Assembly (NCBI RefSeq): GCF_947501405.1
Contig: NZ_CANMVK010000002.1
Span: 1,116,001 to 1,180,000, forward strand
DNA length: 64,000 nucleotides
Source of the DNA: an uncultured Hoeflea sp.
Lineage (GTDB): Bacteria > Pseudomonadota > Alphaproteobacteria > Rhizobiales > Rhizobiaceae
Direction of reading: 5' to 3'
Part shown: positions 10,271 to 18,758 of the stretch, piece by piece
Layout of the letters: each line of letters begins with the position of its first letter
How positions within the stretch are numbered: position 1 is the stretch's first letter
Made by a program: the position numbers and the translations under genes
Notes under the pieces: model-generated
Database searches by the model: none
Seen by the model: only the letters and a program-made list of their open reading frames with translations
Told to the model about the DNA's origin: nothing

Positions 10271-10860
10271 ATCGGCCTCCCGCGGATTTCCGACAATTGC
10301 GTTTCGACATGGTCCTCGACCAGCTCCGCCGCGTCGTGCCGTGCCGGCCCGGCGTCCAGCGCCTTGCGGATGTAAAGCCCGTCGATCATCGCTGCCGCGC
10401 CCTCGGCAATCCGCTCCGCGTCAGCCTCTCCGGCCAGCGGCACCAGTCCGCTCATCAGGTTCGAATGCAGCCGCCGCGCATAGATCTTGAGCAGCCGCCG
10501 GATCTCGGGGCCGCTCTGGGCATCGACGTAAAATGCCAGCCAGGCAGCCACCACCTCGTCTGAAAACTGCTTGTCGGAAAAACTCACCGAAATGATCGCC
10601 GACACCCGGGCGCGATCGCTGCACGCGGCCTTGAGCGCCTGTGCCGCATCGCGCCTCAGATCGCTCAGCAGCGCCCGCACGGATTCGGTGATCAGCCGCT
10701 CCTTGGAGCCAAAATAATGATGCGCCAGCGCCGGCGAAACGCCTGCCCGGCCGGCGATGTCGGACATTGTCACATCCATCGATCCGCGCGCGCCAATGGC
10801 CTCGATGGCGGCGTCGGTCAGCGCCTTGCGGCGGATCGGTTCCATGCCGATTTTGGGCAT
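10267..10860 (-). CDS. betI: TetR-family choline-responsive repressor
   Basis: A 197-residue TetR-type repressor, known in enterics and rhizobia to repress the bet genes in the absence of choline. The N-terminal helix-turn-helix spans about residues 28-60 ([26 protein letters not shown]), and the start [14 protein letters not shown] is a typical BetI N-terminus. Residues after 60 form the ligand/dimer domain with the conserved WLAFYVDA region. It is the first gene of betICBA and overlaps the betC TTG start by four bases. A clear inverted repeat at 10973-10992, upstream of its start, is the likely operator for autoregulation. Confidence 0.95.
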   Translation of the reverse strand: MPKIGMEPIRRKALTDAAIEAIGARGSMDVTMSDIAGRAGVSPALAHHYFGSKERLITESVRALLSDLRRDAAQALKAACSDRARVSAIISVSFSDKQFSDEVVAAWLAFYVDAQSGPEIRRLLKIYARRLHSNLMSGLVPLAGEADAERIAEGAAAMIDGLYIRKALDAGPARHDAAELVEDHVETQLSEIRGRPI

Positions 10861-10935
10861 TCTTCGATATCTCCCGCACCATGGCGCGTTCTGGACTGAA
10901 CGCTCGCCCCATCTGCGATTCTCTTAGGGTGTGAA

Positions 10936-10953
10936 CCCATCAGATTTGATGGG
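10936..10953. repeat. Perfect 7-bp inverted repeat upstream of betI
   Basis: CCCATCA and TGATGGG separated by GATT. It lies between the betI start and the BetI-type operator. It could fold in the betI leader or be a second protein site; nothing else shows which. Confidence 0.4.
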
Positions 10954-10972
10954 CAACGGGAGTAGCTTAATT

Positions 10973-10992
10973 TTGATTGAGTGATCAATCAA
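10973..10992. promoter_or_regulatory. Probable BetI operator
   Basis: Inverted repeat TTGATTGA-gtga-TCAATCAA with perfect 8-bp arms, 113 bases upstream of betI. The arms match the TTGATTGA/TCAATCAA core I recall for enteric BetI operators. The rest of the 341-base gap between betI and the GST gene shows no gene. Confidence 0.75.
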
Positions 10993-11202
10993 TAAAAAAT
11001 TTCTCCGGAAAAGCAGGAGGGAAGGCGGTGCCGCTGACGGCCTCTATCGCTCTCATCGCCTGCCGCGCCGCACTCGGGAAGATGGGCGGGACGCTCGCAA
11101 TCTACAGCGATCGCGCTCTCCCACGGTTTGCTGCTGACAGAAACTGGCAGGAAGCGAAGCTATTAGAGCTCCGTCCATAACAAACTGGCCAGGAGATCTG
11201 CC

Positions 11203-11811
11203 ATGCTTACCCTCTATCACGCTCCGAACTCGCGCTCATCACGCATCGTCCGCCTGATCATGGAACTGGGTATACTTGACCAGATCGATATCCGCGTTGT
11301 CAGTGTTGCCCGCAATGATGGCTCAGGCGGTGCGGATCCCGCCAATCCCCACCCTGAAAGCAAGGTGCCGTTGCTGGTCCATGATGGTGTCGAGATATGG
11401 GAATCCAACGCCATTATGCTCTATCTGACCGACATGTTTCCCGAGACGGGATTTGGTCGCTCGATCGGGCACCCGGATCGGGGCAGCTATCTGAGCTGGC
11501 TGGCCTGGTATGGCAACGTCGTTGAGCCGGTCCTCGTCTGTGAAGCGGCTGGTCTCAGCCATCCATTTCTGGATTCCACGTTCCGCGGTGTTCCCGAGCT
11601 TGCCGCACGGTTGAAAGCGCAATTGGAGAAGACGCCATTTCTGTTGGGAGACAGGATTTCCGCGGCAGATTTGCTCGTGACCTCGCCCTTTTTGTGGATG
11701 CCGCAGGTCATCCCCGATGTCCAGGTTATCCGGGACTGGATCGCCCGTTGCCAGGCGTGTCAGTCGGTTCAGGCCATCGCGGACTTCGATCAGGCTGCCC
11801 TGTCGGCCTGA
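11203..11811 (+). CDS. Glutathione S-transferase family protein
   Basis: A 202-residue two-domain GST. The N-terminal thioredoxin-like half begins LTLYHAPNSRSSRIVRLIMEL; the cis-proline/glutathione motif is KVPLLVHDG and is followed by WESNAIMLYL, the usual Glu-Ser pair that contacts the gamma-glutamyl group. The helical C-terminal half contains FLLGDRISAADLLV, the conserved N-capping box/Asp motif. The start has AGGAG nine bases upstream. It is transcribed away from betI and has no obvious partner. Specific substrate cannot be told from sequence; it may detoxify electrophiles or act as a stress protein. Confidence 0.85.
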   Translation: MLTLYHAPNSRSSRIVRLIMELGILDQIDIRVVSVARNDGSGGADPANPHPESKVPLLVHDGVEIWESNAIMLYLTDMFPETGFGRSIGHPDRGSYLSWLAWYGNVVEPVLVCEAAGLSHPFLDSTFRGVPELAARLKAQLEKTPFLLGDRISAADLLVTSPFLWMPQVIPDVQVIRDWIARCQACQSVQAIADFDQAALSA

Positions 11812-12085
11812 GCCAGCAGCTTTGATCACTCAATACCTACGGCGCGGCGCATCCACTTGGATACGCCGGGGCCTAAGTATGGCGTTGAAAGACTGCATAT
11901 ACGTTGCCGCTCAATTGAATCCACGTGAGCACAAGGTGCACGAGGGCAGGGGTGTTGATGTCTGTCCAGGGATTAACCTGCCGATGCGCCCTGTTTGTGT
12001 GCAAGTAATCCGTAGTACCCTTTACAAACTCGCTGCCGCGCTCAAAATGCGCGGCAACACGTGCTGAACCTCGGAGAATTGCATC

Positions 12086-13252
12086 ATGACCGCCTGTATC
12101 ATCGGCTGGGCGCACACGCCCTTCGGTAAACACACCGACGAGACCGTCGAAAGCCTGGTCACCAGGGTGGCGCGCGAGGCGATCGAACATGCCGGGCTGG
12201 AAGCCACCGATATCGACGAGATCTATCTCGGACACTTCAATGCCGGATTTTCGGCGCAGGATTTCACAGCCAGCCTGGTGCTGCAGGCCGATGATGATTT
12301 CCGTTTCAAACCGGCAACGCGGGTGGAAAATGCCTGCGCCACCGGCTCCGCGGCGGTGCATCAGGGCATCAAGGCGATCCGCGCCGGTGCTGCGCGCCGG
12401 GTGCTTGTGGTTGGCGTTGAGCAGATGACGACCACGCCGGGCCCTGAGATCGGCGCAAATCTGCTCAAGGCCTCCTATCTGCCCGAAGATGGCGATACGC
12501 CAGCGGGCTTTGCCGGCGTCTTCGGCAAGATCGCCGATGGCTATTTCCAGAAATATGGCGACCAGTCCGATGGTCTTGCGGCGATCGCCGCCAAGAACCA
12601 CAAGAACGGCGTCGACAATCCTTACGCGCAGATGCGCAAGGATCTGGGCTTCGAGTTCTGCCGCACCGAGAGCGACAAGAATCCTTATGTGGCGGGCCCG
12701 CTCAAGCGCACCGATTGCTCGCTGGTCTCTGACGGGGCGGCGGCGATCGTGTTGTCGGATGTACCCGCGGCGATGCAGGCGCCCCGCGCGATTCTGTTCC
12801 GTGCTGCCGAGCATGTTCAGGATTTCCTGCCGATGTCGAAGCGCGACATTCTCGCCTTCGAGGGCTGCGCCGAGGGCTGGAAGCGCGCTTTCGCCAACTC
12901 CGGAACCTCGCTCGACGACCTCTCTTTTGTCGAGACGCATGACTGTTTCACCATTGCCGAATTGATCGAATACGAAGCCATGGGGCTTGCAAAGCCCGGC
13001 CAGGGCGGGGCGATGGCAATGAGCGGCGAGACCGCCAAGGATGGCCGCTTGCCGGTCAATCCCTCGGGCGGCCTGAAAGCCAAGGGTCACCCGATCGGCG
13101 CCACCGGCGTATCAATGCATGCGCTCACCGCCATGCAATTGGCGGGCGAGGCCGGCGGCATTCAGGTCAAGGATGCGGAACTTGGCGGCATCTTCAACAT
13201 GGGCGGCGCTGCGGTGGCCAACTACGTCTCGATCCTCGAGCGGATCCGGTGA
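12086..13252 (+). CDS. Thiolase-family acetyl-CoA acetyltransferase
   Basis: A 388-residue SCP2/SCPx-like thiolase. The nucleophilic cysteine is in RVENACATGSAAVHQG, and the C-terminal part has NPSGGLKAKGHPIGATG, the conserved GHPxGATG histidine motif, and an HDCFT segment corresponding to the catalytic HD(C/A)F region of this subgroup. The terminal Cys-Gly motif of classical thiolases is replaced by FNMGG, typical of the nondecarboxylating thiolase-like group. A GGAG lies ten bases upstream of the ATG. It overlaps the following SDR gene by four bases, so the two likely work on the same acyl-CoA or ketone intermediate. The pathway is unknown. Confidence 0.82.
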   Translation: MTACIIGWAHTPFGKHTDETVESLVTRVAREAIEHAGLEATDIDEIYLGHFNAGFSAQDFTASLVLQADDDFRFKPATRVENACATGSAAVHQGIKAIRAGAARRVLVVGVEQMTTTPGPEIGANLLKASYLPEDGDTPAGFAGVFGKIADGYFQKYGDQSDGLAAIAAKNHKNGVDNPYAQMRKDLGFEFCRTESDKNPYVAGPLKRTDCSLVSDGAAAIVLSDVPAAMQAPRAILFRAAEHVQDFLPMSKRDILAFEGCAEGWKRAFANSGTSLDDLSFVETHDCFTIAELIEYEAMGLAKPGQGGAMAMSGETAKDGRLPVNPSGGLKAKGHPIGATGVSMHALTAMQLAGEAGGIQVKDAELGGIFNMGGAAVANYVSILERIR

Positions 13253-14019
13253 ACCCGGCGCTCGCCGTCCACAGCCTGTCGGGCCACTTTGTCGTGACCG
13301 GCGGTGCGTCGGGCATAGGCGAGGCGGTGGTGCTGGCGCTGATCGACGACGGTGTGGCCGTAACCATCCTGGATGCAAGTGCTGAAGCGGTGGCCCGTGC
13401 CGAGGAGCGGCTTGAGGGCGAGGATGTCGCAGCATTGGTCTGCGATGTCACCGATGAAGAGGAAGTGGGCGAGTGCCTCGCTCAAGGCGTTGATGCCTTC
13501 GGCCCGGTCACCGGGCTGGTCAATTGCGCCGGTATCGCCCGCGATGTTGCCGCGGAAAAGACCAGTGCGGAACTGTTCCGCCAGATCCTCGATGTCAATC
13601 TCACCGGGTCTTTCATCACCTGCCGCGCGGCGCTTGATCAGATGGGCGACACGCTGTCGATCGTCAATCTGGCCTCGGTATCAGGCCAGCGCGCCAATGC
13701 GGGCCGCGTCGCCTATGGCGCATCAAAGGCCGGCGTCATCATGATGAGCCAGGTGCTGGCAAATGAATGGGGCGCGAGCGGTGTGCGGGTCAATGTGGTC
13801 TCACCGGGGCCGGTCGATACGCCGCTGATCGCCAAACTGCACACCATGGAGGACCGGAAAATCTGGACCTCGAAGACCCCGCTGTCGCGCTACGGCCAGC
13901 CCGACGAGGTGGCGGCCGCCATCCTGTTCCTGCTCTCGCCCGCAGCCAGCTACATCAACGGCCAGGTGCTCGCCGTCGATGGCGGCTTCGCGTCATCCGG
14001 GATCATCGCCGGGCGGTAG
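13249..14019 (+). CDS. Short-chain dehydrogenase/reductase
   Basis: A 256-residue classical SDR that oxidises or reduces an alcohol/ketone with NAD(P). It shows the nucleotide loop TGGASGIGEA, the NCAG motif (VNCAGIA), the catalytic Ser in NLASVSGQ, and YGASKAG with catalytic Tyr and Lys. The C-terminal VDGG marker is present (LAVDGGFASSG). The GTG start at 13249 overlaps the thiolase stop (GTGA), which implies translational coupling. An acidic residue after the second strand (LDAS) suggests preference for NAD over NADP. Substrate not evident; with the thiolase it may handle a 3-hydroxy/3-keto acyl compound. Confidence 0.88.
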   Translation: MNPALAVHSLSGHFVVTGGASGIGEAVVLALIDDGVAVTILDASAEAVARAEERLEGEDVAALVCDVTDEEEVGECLAQGVDAFGPVTGLVNCAGIARDVAAEKTSAELFRQILDVNLTGSFITCRAALDQMGDTLSIVNLASVSGQRANAGRVAYGASKAGVIMMSQVLANEWGASGVRVNVVSPGPVDTPLIAKLHTMEDRKIWTSKTPLSRYGQPDEVAAAILFLLSPAASYINGQVLAVDGGFASSGIIAGR

Positions 14020-14153
14020 ATGTTTCCCGCGCCGCTCATACCATGGGGCAAGCCGCTGTGACACTTTTCGAACCCTGACGCTGCGGCAATCTTTCCGTAT
14101 CACTCCGGCCTACAGGCAAGCCGAAAGAATAACCTTTGTGATGAACAGCGATG

Positions 14154-14171
14154 ATCGTGGTAAGCCACGAT
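14154..14171. repeat. Small inverted repeat upstream of the adenylate cyclase gene
   Basis: ATCGTGG and CCACGAT with a TAAG loop, in the 271-base gap before the cyclase gene. The gap holds nothing else I can name. Role unknown; it could be a leader hairpin or a protein site. Confidence 0.35.
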
Positions 14172-14290
14172 TTGGCCGTCTGCGGTTTTGACCAGATGCT
14201 TGTGACCAGACCCTTGGAAATCCCGAGCATGGTTTGGATCTGGAACCAAGGGGGTATAACAAGAGTGCGCAGCGTTGATAAGGCAAGTTC

Positions 14291-16111
14291 ATGAAAGCGA
14301 AATTCAGCATTTTTTGGGTGGTTCTGGCCTCTTTTGGCACCCTCATTTTCGTTTCCGTGGCGTCAGTCATCGCCATGAACGCGGCCAACTCCGGGCAGGT
14401 CTTTAACAAGCTGCTCGGCCAGGTCGTCGTTCGCAGCGTGGAAGGCCTGGAATTGGCCCTCAGAAACCATTTGGACGCTGCGGAGCATCAGGCCGGTTTT
14501 ATAGTTGCAAACCTTGACCTCGATGACCTGAGTTTTGAAGACCCGGAGAATCTCATTACCTTCATCTCAGGTTCGTTGGCCGCTGCGCCACAAATAACCG
14601 GCCTGATGATCGCCAATGATCGGCGGCAGGGGATCGGCGTTGGACGCGACCCGGCGGGGAGGGTTCAGCACACGCGCGTCCAAGGTGGCGTCGATTCTGA
14701 TTTGACCAATCTTTTCAATGCGATTCGCACTCAGAAAGAACCGCATTGGGGGCCGCCAACCTATAGCGAGACACTCGGTGTCACGATCATGAATCGTCGC
14801 GTCCCGATCTGGGAGAATGACAGGTTTCGTGGCTTTGTTACCATCGCCATATCGACCAACGAGCTTTCCAGACTGGCTGGCGAACTGAGTGACGCGGACA
14901 CAAGCGTGTTTGTCCTTTATGGCAGAAACCGGGTCCTGGCACACACCTCCATGGCCGAGGGTGCCGCGCGTGACGCCACGATAGAGCCGCTGCCAGCGCT
15001 TTACGAAATCAGCGATCCGATCATCAAGCACCTGCGTTCGGCCGACCGCATTCCTGAAATCGAGGTGTCCGGTGGAACCAGGGTGAGCGTTGTGAAGGTT
15101 GAGGAGACCAACTACGCCTTCATCACAAAACCGGTCCGCGGTTACGGTGAGAGGCCGTTGATCGTCGGAGCATACAGCACGGAGTCCGACATCGACGAAT
15201 TGCTGGTATCGATGATCCGGACGATTGTGGTTGCGACCGGCGTGTTGATACTTGCAATGATCATTGCGCTGATCCTGAGCCGGAGGCTGACAAGCCCGAT
15301 CAGCCAGACATCAGAGTTCGCGGCCAGGATTTCAACCCTCGAATTCGACAACGTCAGCCCGCTACCGCGCAGTCGTCTCAAGGAGATCGACGACCTGGCG
15401 ACTTCGTTCAACGCCATGTTGGTTGGATTGCAGTCCTTCGGCCGCTATGTCCCGCGCCTGCTGGTCAAGCGTCTGATCCGTGAGCATCAGGTCGCAGCCG
15501 GGACCGAAGAGCGGGAACTGACGGTGATGTTTACCGATGTGGTTGGGTTTACATCGATCTGCGAGGGGATGGATCCGACCGAGGTTGCGGCTTTCATCAG
15601 TGAGCACCTGACGCTGGTGTCCAACTGTATCGAGCGCGAAGGCGGGACCATCGACAAATACATCGGCGACGCCGTCATGGCGTTTTGGGGCGCACCGGAA
15701 ACCATCGAGAATGCCAATCTAAGGGCCATTCGCGCCGCAGGCGCCATACAAACCGCGATCAACGCCGACAACAGCAAGCGGAAACGCGCGAATTTGCCGA
15801 GCGTCCGGATCCGCATCGGCGTGCATTCCGGGCCGCTGATCGTTGGTGACATCGGTTCGCCCGATCGCCTCAATTACACGGTAATCGGGGACATCGTGAA
15901 CATCTCTCAACGCCTTGAGGGGCTTGGCAAAGAGGTTGATGCCGAAGCCGAAGCCATCGTTCTTGTAAGCCGAGATGTCCGGGACAGCCTGAAAGACGAT
16001 GTCGTTTTCGACGAGATCGGCAAGAAGAAGGTCAAGGGCAGGGAGGGTGAAATCGAAGTGTTCCGGTTCAGCCAGTTCGCGCAGCCGGATACCGCATCCG
16101 CCGAAAGCTGA
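14291..16111 (+). CDS. Membrane-bound class III adenylate/guanylate cyclase
   Basis: A 606-residue sensor enzyme that probably makes cAMP from ATP. Transmembrane helix 1 is at about 6-29, a periplasmic sensor region (CACHE-like in size) at 30-305, helix 2 at about 309-329, HAMP at 330-383, and the class III cyclase domain from 407 to about 590. Metal-binding Asp416 (FTDVVGF) and Asp460 (DKYIGDAVMAFWG) are present, as is the IGVHSGPLIVGDIGSPDRLNY region. Rhizobial genomes carry many such cyclases. It stands alone, convergent with the EamA gene. The signal sensed cannot be told from the sequence. The ATG at 14291 gives a natural N-terminal membrane helix. Confidence 0.9.
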   Translation: MKAKFSIFWVVLASFGTLIFVSVASVIAMNAANSGQVFNKLLGQVVVRSVEGLELALRNHLDAAEHQAGFIVANLDLDDLSFEDPENLITFISGSLAAAPQITGLMIANDRRQGIGVGRDPAGRVQHTRVQGGVDSDLTNLFNAIRTQKEPHWGPPTYSETLGVTIMNRRVPIWENDRFRGFVTIAISTNELSRLAGELSDADTSVFVLYGRNRVLAHTSMAEGAARDATIEPLPALYEISDPIIKHLRSADRIPEIEVSGGTRVSVVKVEETNYAFITKPVRGYGERPLIVGAYSTESDIDELLVSMIRTIVVATGVLILAMIIALILSRRLTSPISQTSEFAARISTLEFDNVSPLPRSRLKEIDDLATSFNAMLVGLQSFGRYVPRLLVKRLIREHQVAAGTEERELTVMFTDVVGFTSICEGMDPTEVAAFISEHLTLVSNCIEREGGTIDKYIGDAVMAFWGAPETIENANLRAIRAAGAIQTAINADNSKRKRANLPSVRIRIGVHSGPLIVGDIGSPDRLNYTVIGDIVNISQRLEGLGKEVDAEAEAIVLVSRDVRDSLKDDVVFDEIGKKKVKGREGEIEVFRFSQFAQPDTASAES

Positions 16112-16183
16112 ATCCAGGCCAGGAGATGCGGATTTCAGCCTGTGGTGCGACCGCCGCAAGGCTTCCGATAGGGTGCGGATGGC

Positions 16184-17026
16184 TCAGCCGCGCCGCCCGA
16201 CCGACACGCCGGCCGCCGTGGCTCCGATCACCAGGCCCATCCCGATCCATTGTGCGGGCGTGAACCATTCACCCAGCGCCACCGCACCAATCACCGTCGC
16301 CACCACCGGGCTTGCCAGCGCCAGATAGACCGCGCTCGGCCCCAGACGGCCGATGCCGCGGGTCCAGACATAATAGGCGAAGGCGGTGCCGATGGGCATC
16401 AGCCAGAGATAACCGATGGCCTGTCTGACTCCCGGGACAGGCGGCAGGCCTTCGATCACAAGCGCCACCGGCAACAGCATCGCCCCGCCGAAGATCAACT
16501 GCCATGTCGTGGTCTCAAGCGGCGTGCCCATCCGTCCCCAGCGGTCGATCAGCACCGTGCCTGCGGCCATCGCCAGCGCCCCGCCCAGTGCCGCCAGGAC
16601 GCCGATCAGATCGGGCCGGTCGCCGGGCGCCAGCACCAGCAACGCAACCCCGGCCACACCCGCAAGGCCGGCGACAATCTGCGCCGGATGCGGCGCCCGG
16701 GCTGTGAGCCAGCCGGCAGCGAGGATCACCACCAGCGGCTGGATCGCCATCAACGTCGCAGCCAGCCCGCCTGGCAACCGTTGCGCGGCGACAAACAGCA
16801 GCGCGAAAAACAGCCCGATGTTGGAGGCCCCGATCACCGCATGGCGGGTAAGTGCTGCAGCGGATGGCAGACGCGGATTGAGCGCAAGCAGGATCAGCCC
16901 GGCGGGAAGCGCTCTGAGCGCGCCGACCAGCAGCGGGTGGCTGACCGGCAGGGTCTCGGTGAAGACCGCATAGGTGGTGCCCCAAAGCATCGGCCCAAGA
17001 AGGGTGATCAGGATTGTGCGCAGCAT
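16184..17026 (-). CDS. EamA-family (DMT superfamily) transporter
   Basis: A 280-residue inner-membrane protein with about ten hydrophobic helices in two homologous EamA halves, the usual form of drug/metabolite exporters. The first half starts LGPMLWGTTYAVF and contains the R-A-L-PAGL segment; the second repeats the pattern with PVVATVIGAVALGEWFTPAQWIG, the conserved C-terminal EamA ending. It is divergent from a MarR regulator with only 92 bases between them, and a perfect palindrome sits in that gap, so MarR very probably controls it. An exporter of a toxic compound or amino acid is the likely role; the substrate is not visible. Confidence 0.88.
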   Translation of the reverse strand: MLRTILITLLGPMLWGTTYAVFTETLPVSHPLLVGALRALPAGLILLALNPRLPSAAALTRHAVIGASNIGLFFALLFVAAQRLPGGLAATLMAIQPLVVILAAGWLTARAPHPAQIVAGLAGVAGVALLVLAPGDRPDLIGVLAALGGALAMAAGTVLIDRWGRMGTPLETTTWQLIFGGAMLLPVALVIEGLPPVPGVRQAIGYLWLMPIGTAFAYYVWTRGIGRLGPSAVYLALASPVVATVIGAVALGEWFTPAQWIGMGLVIGATAAGVSVGRRG

Positions 17027-17052
17027 CGCGACTCGCTATAATTTGACATATA

Positions 17053-17072
17053 ATATTTCGATGTCGAAATAT
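17053..17072. promoter_or_regulatory. Palindromic operator between EamA and marR genes
   Basis: ATATTTCGA-tg-TCGAAATAT, perfect 9-bp arms with a 2-base centre, in the 92-base divergent promoter region. A TTGACA lies at 17043-17048, just outside the palindrome. MarR proteins bind palindromes of this size, so this is the likely target of the adjacent regulator, controlling both genes. Confidence 0.75.
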
Positions 17073-17118
17073 AATTGATTGCCGGCGAATTGCAAGCAGA
17101 CAACCTTGAGGCAGACAG

Positions 17119-17628
17119 ATGCGTGGGAAACAGCCGCCGAAACCGGAGCAAACCTCATCCACCATGGCAAGCATCCAGGCGCAATGGCGCGCTGCGCGTC
17201 CGGATCTCGACTGCCGCCCGATGGCGGTGATCGGCCAGCTCTGGCGCACGAGCCAGACCGCGATGCGTGCCGTGGAGGCCAATCTCAAGCGCTACGATCT
17301 CGACATGGCGGGCTTCGATGTGCTGCTGACCCTGCGCCGGCAGGGCGGTGACAAGGCGTTGACGCCGGGTGAACTGGCGCGCGACATGATGATGTCGCCA
17401 CCTGCCATGACCAACCGGATCGATCGGCTGGCCGCCCGCCAACTGGTCGAGAGGAGCGCTGATCCGGACGACCGGCGGGCGCTGCGGGTCCGGCTGAGCG
17501 AGAAGGGCCGGGCGCTGGCGGACACGGCTGTCGAGACCCATCTGGCGGTTGAAGAGGAATTGCTTTCCTCGCTCAGCCAGAGCGAACGGGACCAGCTCTC
17601 CATGCTGCTGTCGCGCATTGGCGGATAG
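17119..17628 (+). CDS. MarR-family transcriptional regulator
   Basis: A 169-residue winged-helix regulator. The DNA-binding part covers LTPGELARDMMMSPPAMTNRIDRLAARQLVER and the wing follows with SADPDDRRALRVRLSEKGRAL, the diagnostic D-x-R-D/DDRR wing motif of MarR. N- and C-terminal helices would form the dimer interface. GAGG upstream supports the ATG at 17119. It is divergent from the EamA transporter and separated by a perfect palindrome, a standard repressor/efflux pump layout in which a ligand releases repression. The inducer is unknown. Confidence 0.9.
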   Translation: MRGKQPPKPEQTSSTMASIQAQWRAARPDLDCRPMAVIGQLWRTSQTAMRAVEANLKRYDLDMAGFDVLLTLRRQGGDKALTPGELARDMMMSPPAMTNRIDRLAARQLVERSADPDDRRALRVRLSEKGRALADTAVETHLAVEEELLSSLSQSERDQLSMLLSRIGG

Positions 17629-17657
17629 GCCCGCGGCGTGCAGCCTCCGCCCCGGTT

Positions 17658-18377
17658 TTACCCCCGATTGCCCGGCCGCAATCCCTCCTCGAGAAGGGCT
17701 GCCACCCGGGCCGAGGCTTCCGCCTTGGTGACCTGACCGTTGTTGTTACGGTCCAGCCCGCGATTGAGCTTGTAGGCCTTTGATCCCTTTCGGAAGAGCA
17801 CATAATCCTCCGGCTTGCCCACAGCGCGGGGGTAGAGCACCGCCATGTAGGCGCTCGACAGATCGCCCATCCGGCCCTTGTAGGGCTTGAGATAGGCTTC
17901 CACGTAATCGAGTTGCGCCAGCGCGTTCATCTTCGACAGCGCCTGGGTCGTGGTGCCCAGGCCAATGGCCGTGCGTGGCATGAACTGAATGAGCCCGGTG
18001 GCTCCGGATCCGGCATGATTGCGGATGGCCGGGTCGAAGCTGCGTCCGGTTTCAAAAGCCATCACCGCCATCAGATGATCGGCTGACATGCCCAAACGGT
18101 CTGCAATGGAGATCACCTTGCGCTTGAACGGGGCCGACACCCGCGCGCCCCAGGCGAGGGGCGGTAACCTCGAAGCAGACGGTGTGGCGGGTGGCGTCGC
18201 GGCGGGCGGAGGGGGCGCAGACTGCGGCTTTCGCGTTGGGGACGGTCGCGGCGCGCCACCACCAGGGTCTTCGCGGCTCAAGTGATCCGCACTGCGCGCG
18301 CCGAAGGCCGTGGAGCTTTGGCGGACCAACCCGCCGAGCCAGGTGAAAAACTGGGTGAAAATTCCGGAATTCGCCAT
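17658..18377 (-). CDS. Lytic transglycosylase-like protein with EF-hand
   Basis: A 239-residue protein with a lysozyme-like (SLT) fold. The likely catalytic Glu is in MAVMAFETGRSFDPAIRNH, followed by GSGATGLIQFMPRTA, which resembles the GLMQ-type motif of transglycosylases. Residues about 35-75 are a Pro/Ala/Ser-rich linker. Near the C-terminus DRNNNGQVTKAE is a single EF-hand-like loop, also seen in other rhizobial members. No standard signal peptide is visible: the N-terminus GIFTQFFTWLGGLV is hydrophobic but short, so export route is unclear. It probably cleaves peptidoglycan. It converges with marR, and 381 bases separate it from ansA. Confidence 0.75.
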   Translation of the reverse strand: MANSGIFTQFFTWLGGLVRQSSTAFGARSADHLSREDPGGGAPRPSPTRKPQSAPPPPAATPPATPSASRLPPLAWGARVSAPFKRKVISIADRLGMSADHLMAVMAFETGRSFDPAIRNHAGSGATGLIQFMPRTAIGLGTTTQALSKMNALAQLDYVEAYLKPYKGRMGDLSSAYMAVLYPRAVGKPEDYVLFRKGSKAYKLNRGLDRNNNGQVTKAEASARVAALLEEGLRPGNRG

Positions 18378-18758
18378 GAGCTGTCCTGCCTTGTGATGGA
18401 AGACCCAAGTCTAGGCATGATGGGCAGGGGCGGGGACGTTTGCCAAAGGCGTTTCAATGGTCGCGAGCTGCCAAATGCGCAGCTATCAAAGCCGGTGCAG
18501 GTCGCCGATAATCGACAAAAACCACAATGTTTCATATCCTTGCGAAAATTTGTTAAACGCGCAGAAACACACTTTGCGGAAGGCCGTCAAACCATGCCCT
18601 GACGCAAATAAGGCCCGGTTCTTCCCCTGAACCAGACCGATTCCAAGCGCTTTTGATCGTCTGATCTTGCCTGCGGCGCCGGCTTCTGCGATCACAGAAA
18701 CCACGCGCCGAGGCGTCGTCGTCAACCCATTCTGCCATCGATCCACCAGGACCAACTC
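18378..18758. other. Intergenic region, divergent promoters
   Basis: A gap of 381 bases between the transglycosylase gene and ansA. It must hold their divergent promoters. I see no RNA gene, repeat or convincing open frame. Confidence 0.5.

Noticed and set aside
10977-11180. 67-codon frame in front of the GST gene
   Set aside because: Starts inside the BetI operator, no motif; likely chance.
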